A stretch of 13,871 nt of DNA from Limivivens sp034101475 (GTDB lineage Bacteria > Bacillota > Clostridia > Lachnospirales > Lachnospiraceae), in NCBI GenBank assembly GCA_034101475.1, contig JAXEJQ010000002.1:1-13871 (forward strand). Direction: 5' to 3'. Shown one piece after another: positions 1 to 7,135 of the stretch (position 1 is the stretch's first letter; the number at the start of each line of letters is the position of its first letter). The position numbers and the translations under genes are program-made. The notes beneath the pieces were generated by a model, which ran no database searches, was not told the DNA's origin, and saw nothing but the letters and a program-made list of their open reading frames with translations.

Positions 1-168
1 TTTTCCGATTTTCCTGAAAAATATTTTTTGGAGCTGATCGGTTATCTGCATCTTTCGGAGGTCTAGGTATGAGATGAGGTCGTTTTCCGATTTTCGGACA
101 AAAAAATTTCCGGCCAGATGACGACCGAATTTTTCTTTATAAAAAGGAAGCGTTTCTGCCTCACGCAT
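1..168 (-). CDS. Possible partial small ORF running off the left edge, unknown function
   Basis: Reading the minus strand from an ATG at 168-166, 56 codons stay open to the window edge; the frame is also open upstream to a TAG at 222-220. The product would be charged and hydrophobic-mixed (starting MREAETLPFYKEKF), which looks protein-like, but no family is recognised. There is no good ribosome site before the ATG, and the same DNA holds nested inverted repeats, so the frame may be open by chance. The plus strand also has a short open frame from base 1 to a stop at 64-66, which could instead be the end of a gene entering from the left. If real, this ORF diverges from the primase gene. Confidence 0.2.
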   Translation of the reverse strand, partial: MREAETLPFYKEKFGRHLAGNFFVRKSENDLISYLDLRKMQITDQLQKIFFRKIGK

Positions 169-231
169 AAAAAACTGAAAAAATTCTTTTCTGCATCGGA
201 AAACTGCCCGGACTTTTACCTAGACCTTCGG

Positions 232-249
232 AAAGCCAGGTTTGGCTTT
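232..249 (+). other. Short perfect hairpin, 7-bp stem with GGTT loop
   Basis: AAAGCCA at 232-238 pairs with TGGCTTT at 243-249 around the loop GGTT. It directly abuts the outer arm of the larger inverted repeat. It is followed only by a short pyrimidine-mixed stretch, so it is not a convincing terminator. Confidence 0.4.
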
Positions 250-342
250 ACTACTTCAAAGAAAAGAGGTGGTTCCCTTGAGGGTCGGTAAGAAGATGCG
301 GACAGTAACTAATTTCATAAGAAGGTAACAGGAGGCAGAGAT

Positions 343-2601
343 ATGTTTTTTGTTTTACAGACGGCGAATGTGACTGCAGATGCCAAGAACTGCGTGTATC
401 CGAATGAGAACGAGATCATGTCAGCGGATGAGCTTAAGAAGGCGGTCGGATTTGACCATGTGTGCGGAGAGTTTAAGAAGAACTACCGCAATATCAGCAA
501 CTTCATCAAGTCCAACGTCATCGTGATGGACTGTGATAATGACCATTCTGATGATCCTGCCGAATGGATCACTTTTGAGAAGCTGGAAGAGCTTTTTGAA
601 GAGATCGACTATGCGGCGGCACCGAGCCGGAACCATATGAAGGAAAAGGACGGCAAGGCGGCAAGACCGAAGTTCCATGTGTACTTTCCTATAGAAGAGA
701 CATATGACGCTGAACATTATGCTGCGGTAAAAAGAGCTATCCAGAAGGCATTCCCGATTTTATATTACAATGCTCTGGATGCGGCGAGGTTCATTTTTGG
801 AGCGGATGCTGGTGAGGTCGTCTGGCATGAGGGCTGGATGACGATTGATGAAGAGGTGGATCCGGAGCATGCAGAAGATGAGGATGCCGGCAGCAGTTAT
901 ACCGGCGGGAGCATCCTGCAGGGATCCAGGAACAAAACGCTTTCCCATTTTGCGGGAAGGGCGTTGAAGAGGTTCGGAGAGACGGACAAGGCAAAGCAGG
1001 TATTCCTGGATGAAGCGGCGAAGTGTGATCCGCCATTGGAGAAGGAAGAGCTTAAGACCATCTGGTATTCGGCTTTGAAGTTCTTCAGGAACAAGGTGAA
1101 GACACAGCCGGGATATGTGGCACCAGATGAATACAATTCGGATTTCAAGGCTGGGTGTCTGAAGCCGGATGATTATTCGGACATCGGACAGGCCAAGGTG
1201 CTGTGCAAGGAATATGGAGATGAGCTCAGATATTCAGATGCGACGGACTATCTCAGATATGACGGAGATTCCTGGATTGAAGACAGGCAGTTGGCGGTCG
1301 GTGCTATGGAAGAATTTCTGGATCTGCAGCTGGCGGATGCCCTGGAATATGAAGAGAACGCAAAGAAGGCATTGATGGCAGCAGGAGTTGATGAGGCTGC
1401 AATCAAGGCTGGCGGTAAGACCTTGGAAAAGGCGGTTCCGCTGGATTCATTGAAATTGATGTTTACCTACCTGGCGGCGAAGACTTATCTGGCTTTCGTC
1501 ATGAAGAGGCGGGATTACAAGTATGTGGTGTCTGCGCTGAATGCGGCGAAGCCGATGCTTGCGGTTAGTGTGTCTGACCTGGACAAGGATGAAAACCTGC
1601 TCAATACGCCGTATGCGACATATGACCTGACAAAAGGCATTGACGCAGGGGAACTTCCACACAACCCGGAAGATCTGATTACGAAGATCACCAATGTGTC
1701 TCCGTCGGATGATGGAAAAGATTTGTGGGAGCAGTGCCTGGAGCTTTTCTTCTCCGGGGATAAGGAACTGATCGACTATGTGCAGATGGTTGTCGGCATG
1801 GCTGCGGTCGGGAAAGTTTATCAGGAACATCTCATCATTGCTTACGGCAGTGGTGCAAATGGCAAGTCTACATTCTGGAATACGGTGTCCAGGGTGTTGG
1901 GGACCTATAGCGGGAAGTTGTCAGCGGAGACCTTGACGGTCGGATGCAAGAGAAATGTGAAACCGGAAATGGCGGAGCTTAAGGGCAAGCGCCTGATCAT
2001 CTCATCCGAGATGGAAGAAGGAATGAGGCTCAATACCGCAGTGGTGAAGCAGCTCTGCTCCACGGATGAGATTTTCGCTGAGAAGAAGTATAAGGCGCCG
2101 TTTGCATTTGTGCCGAGCCACACGCTGGTCCTTTATACCAACCATCTTCCGAAGGTCGGGGCAAATGATGACGGTATCTGGCGCAGGCTGATCGTGATCC
2201 CCTTCAATGCGAAGATCGTTGGTGACAGCGATATCAAAAACTATGCGGATTTTCTTTATGAGAATGCCGGCGGCTACATCCTGAAGTGGGTGATCGAAGG
2301 CGCAAAGAAGGCCATAGATGCGAATTTCAAGACCGTGCTCCCGAAGTGTGTCCAGGAAGCGATCAAGGCATACAGAAAAGAGAACGACTGGCTGGGGCAT
2401 TTTATCGAGGAATGCTGTGATGTGGATTCTGCGTTTACGGAAAAATCCGGGGAACTTTACCAGAAGTATCGTGAGTATGCTGCGAACAACGGAGAGTTTA
2501 CCAGACAGAACGGTGATTTTAATTCCGCTCTGGAAAATGCCGGGTTCAGTAAGCGTAAGACCAAAAAAGGCGCTTTTTTCTATGGAATTTATGGTACCTG
2601 A
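343..2601 (+). CDS. Phage/plasmid-type DNA primase-helicase (D5/P4 family)
   Basis: A 752-residue protein that would prime and unwind DNA for replication of a phage, plasmid or integrative element. The N-terminus looks like an archaeo-eukaryotic primase domain: the metal-binding pair D63/D65 in VIVMDCDND, RPKFHVYFP near 108-116, and LDAARF near 145-150. Residues about 195-250 resemble the primase C-terminal linker (PriCT). After a D5_N-like region (about 300-470) comes a superfamily 3 helicase: Walker A GSGANGKST at 502-510, Walker B LIISSEMEEG at 551-560, motif C ending in N600, and the arginine pair 614-615 in DDGIWRRL. The last 80 residues look like a small winged-helix end. The ATG follows AGGAGG at 330-335. 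It looks full-length, yet no other mobile-element gene follows. AAG lysine codons dominate, seemingly unlike the genes to the right, which fits transfer. Confidence 0.9.
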   Translation: MFFVLQTANVTADAKNCVYPNENEIMSADELKKAVGFDHVCGEFKKNYRNISNFIKSNVIVMDCDNDHSDDPAEWITFEKLEELFEEIDYAAAPSRNHMKEKDGKAARPKFHVYFPIEETYDAEHYAAVKRAIQKAFPILYYNALDAARFIFGADAGEVVWHEGWMTIDEEVDPEHAEDEDAGSSYTGGSILQGSRNKTLSHFAGRALKRFGETDKAKQVFLDEAAKCDPPLEKEELKTIWYSALKFFRNKVKTQPGYVAPDEYNSDFKAGCLKPDDYSDIGQAKVLCKEYGDELRYSDATDYLRYDGDSWIEDRQLAVGAMEEFLDLQLADALEYEENAKKALMAAGVDEAAIKAGGKTLEKAVPLDSLKLMFTYLAAKTYLAFVMKRRDYKYVVSALNAAKPMLAVSVSDLDKDENLLNTPYATYDLTKGIDAGELPHNPEDLITKITNVSPSDDGKDLWEQCLELFFSGDKELIDYVQMVVGMAAVGKVYQEHLIIAYGSGANGKSTFWNTVSRVLGTYSGKLSAETLTVGCKRNVKPEMAELKGKRLIISSEMEEGMRLNTAVVKQLCSTDEIFAEKKYKAPFAFVPSHTLVLYTNHLPKVGANDDGIWRRLIVIPFNAKIVGDSDIKNYADFLYENAGGYILKWVIEGAKKAIDANFKTVLPKCVQEAIKAYRKENDWLGHFIEECCDVDSAFTEKSGELYQKYREYAANNGEFTRQNGDFNSALENAGFSKRKTKKGAFFYGIYGT

Positions 2602-2762
2602 CCCCACTGCTCCAATAATTGAAAAATTGTTTTTCTATATTGAAATGCAGCCTGTTTTTTGTTCTCATATACCAATGCAAAAAAGCAGCGGAATTGATAT
2701 GATAAATATGAAAAGAAGGAAGGAATAAAGCGTAAGAAAAGGAGCAAAAAAGGAGGGATGAG

Positions 2763-3962
2763 ATGACAAACAAAGAGAGGATTTTGGCGGCCCTCAGAGG
2801 TGAGCCAACCGATACGCTGCCGTTTATTCCGCGATTAGATAACTGGTATTATGCACATGAGGCGACGAACACGCTGCCGGATCAGTATAAGCATGCCACA
2901 CTGCGGGAATTTGCAGATGACCTCGGAGTAGGGTTCCATTCCATTATTCCGAATTTTAAGGGCTGGAGAAAAGGCGGCTATCAGGATCTGCATGTGGGAC
3001 TTGGCATTTATGATCTGGAATTATCACCATGGAGGGTGGAATTTCATAATGTCGGCATTAAAGAGGAGAGAAATGCAAAAGGAGAAACCCATGTAGAATA
3101 TGATACGCCTTATGGAAAAATCAGTACGACAAAGGTCTATACGCAGGAAATGATTAAAGGCGGGGCCACATTGCATGTGATTAAAGAGCATGCACTGAAA
3201 TCCTGTGATGATTATGATGCATTGGCGTACATTTTTGAAAATGCAGAAGTCATTCCGGAATATGATGCGTATACGGATTATAAGGAAAATTATATTGGGG
3301 ACCGCGGAGTGGCAGTTGCCCTTGCAGCAATGTGGGCATCATCAGGGCATTATCTGATTAAAGAGCTTATGGGGTTTGAGGATTTCTATCTGGAGAGATA
3401 TGATGATCCGGAAGCAATGGAGGATCTGGCGAAACGGCTGCATCCATTCTGCAACAGTCTGTTTGAGGCAGCATTAAACAGTCCGGCGGAGGTAATCCTG
3501 TCAGGGGCGAATTATGATTTTGCTTTTACAACGCCTGAAGTTGTGCAGAATCTTGTGGTGCCTGAGCTTAAGAGACAGGCAGAGATTATCCACGGGAAAG
3601 GAAAGTTTCTTGCTACGCATACAGATGGTGAAAACAAAATGTTATTGGACAAGTATGTTGCGGCTAATATTGACATTGCGGATTCCATCTGTCCTGCTCC
3701 GATGACAAGTGTTTCACTAAAAGAAACCAGAGAGATCTTCGACGGAAAAATCACAATCTGGGGCGGGATTCCATCGACCGCACTTCTTCCGGAAAGCGTA
3801 AATGACAGGGAATTCTATAAGATTGTTGATGAAACCCTGGAAGTCATCGGAAGAGGAGATCACATGATTATTTCTGTGGCAGATACCCTGCCGCCGGCGG
3901 CGGACTTTGGAAGACTGCTGTATCTGAAGAAGAAAGTGGAGGAGTTCGGACCTGTCAGATAA
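2763..3962 (+). CDS. URO-D-fold protein (uroporphyrinogen decarboxylase / methyltransferase superfamily)
   Basis: A 399-residue protein beginning MTNKERILAALRGEPTDTLP, the usual opening of the URO-D superfamily, which contains HemE and the corrinoid methyltransferases MtaA, MtbA and CmuA. Anaerobes carry many members without a known reaction. The motif HTDG at 286-289 lies where MtaA/MtbA have the zinc motif HxC, but the cysteine is replaced by D288, so the classical zinc site is not intact. GGIPS at 334-338 and the C-terminal barrel are as expected. The start follows AAAAAAGGAGGG. It sits 160 bases before dctP on the same strand, so it may be co-transcribed with the TRAP genes. No corrinoid-binding protein is present in the window. 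Haem synthesis is unlikely given the neighbours; a demethylation or C-C cleavage step in acid breakdown is a guess. Confidence 0.8.
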   Translation: MTNKERILAALRGEPTDTLPFIPRLDNWYYAHEATNTLPDQYKHATLREFADDLGVGFHSIIPNFKGWRKGGYQDLHVGLGIYDLELSPWRVEFHNVGIKEERNAKGETHVEYDTPYGKISTTKVYTQEMIKGGATLHVIKEHALKSCDDYDALAYIFENAEVIPEYDAYTDYKENYIGDRGVAVALAAMWASSGHYLIKELMGFEDFYLERYDDPEAMEDLAKRLHPFCNSLFEAALNSPAEVILSGANYDFAFTTPEVVQNLVVPELKRQAEIIHGKGKFLATHTDGENKMLLDKYVAANIDIADSICPAPMTSVSLKETREIFDGKITIWGGIPSTALLPESVNDREFYKIVDETLEVIGRGDHMIISVADTLPPAADFGRLLYLKKKVEEFGPVR

Positions 3963-3985
3963 TGGAGTGAAGAAGTGGAAGGAGT

Positions 3986-4001
3986 AGAAATTCGAATTTC
4001 T
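3986..4001. promoter_or_regulatory. 16-bp perfect palindrome upstream of dctP, candidate operator
   Basis: AGAAATTCGAATTTCT is its own exact reverse complement. It lies in the spacer between the URO-D gene and dctP, about 120 bases before the dctP start. As DNA it could be a dimer binding site, for example for the CdaR-type regulator encoded downstream; as RNA it could fold into a 6-bp stem with a TCGA loop. No other copy was noticed in the window. Confidence 0.35.
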
Positions 4002-4122
4002 GGTTTCACGAAATACAGGGGAAGCAATGTGTTGGACAGAATGGGAGAACAACCGGATATGAGAAGGCGCGGAACAGATACGAACCATCAATAAATTTAT
4101 ATAATGAAGGAGGATTTTACAG

Positions 4123-5133
4123 ATGAAAAAAAGAAAACTGAGCGTGATGTTAAGTATTGCAATGGCGACAACCATGCTGGCGGGAATGGGTGTAAGCGCG
4201 GAAGACAAGACATTTAATATTACTGCCGGAGGAATCCAGTCCGCAGAAGATGTGGTAACACTGGCAATGCAGAAAATGGCTGACCTTGCAGCTGAAAAAT
4301 CCAACGGGACGATTAATATCACCGTATCTCCGGCAGGCCAGTTGGGAGATGCGACAAGCCAGATGGAAGCAGTGGGACTTGGAACCCAGGAGATCTTTGT
4401 GGATGCCAGTTCCTGGCTTTCAACATTTGTTGATGATGCCCTTGTAACGTCGATGTTCTTCTTATACAGAGATGCCGATCATTATGAGCAGTTCCTTCAG
4501 AGCGACATCGAAGCGGATTTTGAAAATCAGTTAGCAGAGCAGGAAGGCATCCGGGTTATTGCAAATAACTGGGAAAGAAGCCCGCGTTCGTTTGTATGTA
4601 AAGATGAATGGACCAGTCTGGATGACCTGAAAGGACTGAAATCACGTGTGCCGGATATCAAATCCTATCTGGAATCTGCTCAGGCAATTGGTCTGGGAAC
4701 AGCCCAGGTTGCATGGGGAGAAACCTATCTGGCAGTAAAACAGGGAGTTGTCGATGCATGTGAATCTCCTCTGGATTCTATCTACACCATGAAATTCTAT
4801 GAAACAACAAAACATGTGGAGTTAACAGAGCATATCCGTGATGGAGTCTATGTATTCATGAATGACGATCTCTTCAGCAGCATGAGTGAAAGTCAGCAGA
4901 CTGCATTAAAAGAGGCCGCTTTTGAAGCCGGTGAATGGTATACAGAACAGGTTGTTACTGCAGCAGAAGAATACAAGAAGATTATGGAAGAGGAAGGCAC
5001 CGTATTTGATGTTCCCTCAGAAGAACTTATTGCAGATATGACAGCAGCAGTTGCAGCAAGAGCAGAAGAACTGGAAGCAGAAGGCATGTGGTCAGAGGGC
5101 TTGTTTGCAGCGATCCAGGCAATCGGTCAGTAA
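4123..5133 (+). CDS. dctP: TRAP transporter substrate-binding protein, DctP family
   Basis: A 336-residue extracytoplasmic solute receptor that captures an organic acid and hands it to the DctQM membrane pair. It has a Sec signal peptide (positive MKKRK, hydrophobic core, likely cut after VSA at residue 26) and no lipobox cysteine, so it is probably released or loosely held at the cell face. DctP hallmarks are visible: SPAGQLGD near 69-76, arginines R152/R155, the conserved SRVPD with R175 that usually binds the ligand carboxylate, and QGVVDACESP near 207-216. A strong AAGGAGG site lies nine bases before the ATG. The family binds dicarboxylates, sugar acids, keto acids and related compounds; the downstream glycerate kinases suggest glycerate or a sugar acid here, which is inference. 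Confidence 0.92.
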   Translation: MKKRKLSVMLSIAMATTMLAGMGVSAEDKTFNITAGGIQSAEDVVTLAMQKMADLAAEKSNGTINITVSPAGQLGDATSQMEAVGLGTQEIFVDASSWLSTFVDDALVTSMFFLYRDADHYEQFLQSDIEADFENQLAEQEGIRVIANNWERSPRSFVCKDEWTSLDDLKGLKSRVPDIKSYLESAQAIGLGTAQVAWGETYLAVKQGVVDACESPLDSIYTMKFYETTKHVELTEHIRDGVYVFMNDDLFSSMSESQQTALKEAAFEAGEWYTEQVVTAAEEYKKIMEEEGTVFDVPSEELIADMTAAVAARAEELEAEGMWSEGLFAAIQAIGQ

Positions 5134-5160
5134 GCATAACAAAATGTAATCGCTTAAAAG

Positions 5161-5184
5161 AGAGTGGGCCGAAAGGTTCACTCT
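5161..5184 (+). promoter_or_regulatory. Intercistronic hairpin between dctP and dctQ
   Basis: AGAGTGGGCC and GGTTCACTCT form a 10-bp stem, with two G-U pairs, closed by a GAAA tetraloop. It is followed by TCTTTATTC, a weak T-rich tail. Placed 27 bases after the dctP stop, it could act as a leaky terminator or a 3' stabiliser that makes the binding protein more abundant than the membrane subunits, a common arrangement in binding-protein transport operons. Confidence 0.6.
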
Positions 5185-5218
5185 TCTTTATTCAAAAGGA
5201 AAAGAAAGGAGAACGGGG

Positions 5219-5704
5219 ATGAAAGCTGTAAAGAAATTTATTCGCCTGTTTGGCAATATTCAGCTCTATGCCGGAGTCTTATGCCTGCTGGTGATTATCG
5301 TATCGGTAACTGCCGGAGTCTTTTGCAGAAAAGTATTAAACAGCCCATTGGGATGGGTAGAGGAGCTTTGCACCTTTATGTTTGTGTATCTTGCCTTTTT
5401 TGGCGCAAGTGTTGCAGCAATGAACGGAAAGCATGTCTGTGCGGATTTCCTGACCGGAAAGCTTCCGGAAGATAAAATGAAAGTTCTTATTGTGATCCAG
5501 AGAGTACTGATCCTGATCTTACTGGCGGTGATGTTTCTTGGAGCATGTATTCTGCAGCCGAAAATGATGAAGCATTCCAGTACAAGCCTGGATATTCCGA
5601 AAAATATCTATTACCTCCCGATTATGATCAGCTCGTTTTATATGTTCGTGGTTTACGGGGTGGAATTGATTGAAACGATAACAGGAAAGAAGGGAGAGGA
5701 ATAG
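5219..5704 (+). CDS. dctQ: TRAP transporter small membrane subunit, DctQ family
   Basis: A 161-residue membrane protein with four predicted helices at about 17-37, 48-67, 92-113 and 132-152. The family signature is clear: GWVEELCTFMFVYLAFFGAS at 45-64 (tryptophan, paired glutamates, then helix 2), then HVCADF at 72-77, matching the usual HxxVD region. It partners DctM in the cytoplasmic membrane and is needed for sodium-driven uptake of the ligand delivered by DctP. The ATG follows AAAGGAGAACGGGG. One base separates its stop from the dctM start, so the two are surely co-translated. Confidence 0.9.
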   Translation: MKAVKKFIRLFGNIQLYAGVLCLLVIIVSVTAGVFCRKVLNSPLGWVEELCTFMFVYLAFFGASVAAMNGKHVCADFLTGKLPEDKMKVLIVIQRVLILILLAVMFLGACILQPKMMKHSSTSLDIPKNIYYLPIMISSFYMFVVYGVELIETITGKKGEE

Positions 5705-5705
5705 T

Positions 5706-7010
5706 ATGGAAACAACGATTGCAATCCTTGTAATTACATTTCTGGTTTTATTGTTTCTCGGTATGCCCATCGCATTTGCACTTGGAGTTCCGGGATTAGT
5801 CTATCTGATTATGCAGGGAGGAACGGTTCCCATCAGCAATCTGGCCCATTCCATGACGACACCTCTGCTGAGCTATGTGCTGATTGCGCTTCCGGCATTT
5901 CTTTTATCCGGAAGAATGATGAACTCCGGCGGAGTTACAACCAGATTGTTTGATGCTGCGCTCGCACTTGTCGGAAGGTTCCGGGGAGGTCTTGCATACG
6001 CCAATGTACTGGCATCCATGATCTTTGCTTCCATGTCCGGAACTGCGGTAGGAGATACCGGCGGACTTGGTGCCATTGAAATGAAAATGATGGGTGAGGC
6101 AGGCTACTCGAAAAAATTTTCAGCTGGTATCACAGCCAGCTCCAGTGTTATTGGCCCTCTGATTCCGCCATCTGTTGCAATGGTTGTATTAGGGTCTTCC
6201 GCAGGGCTTTCTACGGGAAGATTGTTTATGGGCGGCCTGATTCCCGGTGTTCTTATGGGACTTGCCCTGATGGTCTCCATCTATGTTCAGGTTCATTTTT
6301 CCAAACATTCAGAAAACAACTGGCCGACTTATGTGATTCCTGCAAAAGAAATTCCCATCAAGCTGTTAAAGGCCGTACCGTCCCTGTTTTGTCCTTTGAT
6401 TATCATAGGCGGTATTACCACCGGGATCTTTACTCCGACAGAAGCCGCAGTGATTGCCATTGATTATGCGATTATCCTGGGTATTATTTACAAAGAGTTA
6501 ACAATCAAAACATTCCTGCAGGCATTGAAGGATACGGTTGAAACATCCGGAGAATTTATGCTGATTATTGCGATTGCCGGTTTCTTTACATGGATCGTGA
6601 CAAAGGTAGGTCTGGCAACTATTCTGCAGAATATGCTGCAGCCATTGTACAGCTATGGACCGACCATTGTTGTATTTGTACTCGGTGTGATTCTTGTGAT
6701 CATTGGATGTTTCCTGGATACCACAGCGGCAATCCTGCTTGTAACACCGATTCTTTATCCCATCGTCAACAGTATGGGAATCGATCCCATTTATTTTGGT
6801 GTTATGATGACTGTTGCACTGATTTCCGGTATTGTGACTCCGCCATTTGGAATCTGTCTGTATGTCATGTCGGATGTATCGGGATTGCCGGTGTCCACAG
6901 TTACCAAAGAGTGTTCGAAATATCTGCCGGCTATGTTTATTATATTAGTATTGATTATATTATTCCCGCAATTATCAACCTGGCTTCCAAATCTGATCTA
7001 TGGAGTGTAA
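5706..7010 (+). CDS. dctM: TRAP transporter large permease subunit, DctM family
   Basis: A 434-residue, very hydrophobic protein forming the transport channel of the sodium-coupled TRAP system. Family motifs appear in order: LFLGMPIAFALGVPGL at 16-31, PAFLLSGRMMNSGG at 63-76, the conserved run GGLAYANVLASMIFASMSGT at 94-113 with the first substrate hairpin, GEAGYSKKFSAGITASSSVIGPLIPPS ending at 156, and the repeat-related second half with GCFLDTTAAILLVTPI and SGIVTPPFG. The length is normal for DctM. The ribosome site lies in the end of dctQ (AAGGGAGAGG). A strong hairpin follows the stop within five bases, so the transport operon ends here. Confidence 0.94.
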   Translation: METTIAILVITFLVLLFLGMPIAFALGVPGLVYLIMQGGTVPISNLAHSMTTPLLSYVLIALPAFLLSGRMMNSGGVTTRLFDAALALVGRFRGGLAYANVLASMIFASMSGTAVGDTGGLGAIEMKMMGEAGYSKKFSAGITASSSVIGPLIPPSVAMVVLGSSAGLSTGRLFMGGLIPGVLMGLALMVSIYVQVHFSKHSENNWPTYVIPAKEIPIKLLKAVPSLFCPLIIIGGITTGIFTPTEAAVIAIDYAIILGIIYKELTIKTFLQALKDTVETSGEFMLIIAIAGFFTWIVTKVGLATILQNMLQPLYSYGPTIVVFVLGVILVIIGCFLDTTAAILLVTPILYPIVNSMGIDPIYFGVMMTVALISGIVTPPFGICLYVMSDVSGLPVSTVTKECSKYLPAMFIILVLIILFPQLSTWLPNLIYGV

Positions 7011-7014
7011 ACAT

Positions 7015-7067
7015 TCAAAGGTGTACCAAGGTTTCCTGGTACACCTTTGAGTTTCATTTGGTTTTTT
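7015..7067 (+). terminator. Rho-independent-type terminator after dctM
   Basis: TCAAAGGTGTACCA at 7015-7028 pairs perfectly with TGGTACACCTTTGA at 7037-7050, a 14-bp stem, followed by T-rich sequence ending in six T's (7062-7067). The T run is set 11 bases from the stem, which is less than ideal, but the stem strength and position right after dctM support termination. It separates the TRAP genes from the regulator and kinase unit. Confidence 0.75.
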
Positions 7068-7086
7068 GCCGAAGATATTATATAAT
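7058..7086 (+). promoter_or_regulatory. Predicted sigma-A promoter for the regulator-kinase operon
   Basis: TTGGTT (7058-7063) and TATAAT (7081-7086) are spaced by 17 bases. Transcription would begin near 7093, giving a leader of about 40 bases before the regulator ATG. The -35 box overlaps the tail of the dctM terminator. The -10 box overlaps the first bases of a 28-bp repeat shared with the element at 11831-12016. Confidence 0.6.
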
Positions 7087-7112
7087 GAGCCAAGGGACAA
7101 ATGGACATGAAA
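7085..7112 (+). repeat. Solo end of a repeated element in the regulator leader
   Basis: These 28 bases, beginning ATGAGCCAAGGGACAAAT, are identical to the reverse complement of 11989-12016, one terminus of the 186-bp inverted-repeat element near add. The rest of that element is missing here. In both places a TATAAT-like box lies just before the repeat. The copy now forms most of the untranslated leader of the regulator gene. Confidence 0.8.
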
Positions 7113-7135
7113 TACCATAAAATTCGGAGGTTGAA

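Larger units (their letters stand above)
1..342. repeat. Repeat-rich leader with nested inverted repeats upstream of primase
   Basis: The 13-mer TTTTCCGATTTTC occurs at 1-13 and again at 83-95, and its core appears inverted at 195-204 (ATCGGAAAAC against GTTTTCCGAT at 82-91). Around this, AGGTCTAGGTA at 59-69 is the exact inverse of TACCTAGACCT at 217-227, with CTTTC at 52-56 against GAAAG at 231-235. Inside, GAATTTTTC at 127-135 opposes GAAAAAATTC at 177-186. The arms are nested in the right order for one long extended hairpin from 52 to 235, followed by a small perfect hairpin at 232-249. Such a structure beside a primase-helicase could be a replication origin or a primase recognition site, but that is inference; a structured leader RNA is the alternative. 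Confidence 0.55.

Noticed and set aside
2599..2606. TGACCCCA at the end of the primase gene matching the inverse of TGGGGTCA near 13738
   Set aside because: Only eight bases match, with no extension on either side; expected by chance.
2002..2607. Open frame of 201 codons on the minus strand
   Set aside because: Antisense to the helicase domain of the primase, whose motifs are unambiguous; no ribosome site or family signature.
4095..4104. TATAAT immediately upstream of dctP as a promoter
   Set aside because: It is only a few bases from the ribosome site and has no suitable -35 box 16-18 bases upstream.
3717..4322. Open frame of 201 codons on the minus strand across the URO-D to dctP spacer
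   Set aside because: It overlaps the ends of two well-supported plus-strand genes and its product has no recognisable domain; taken as a shadow.
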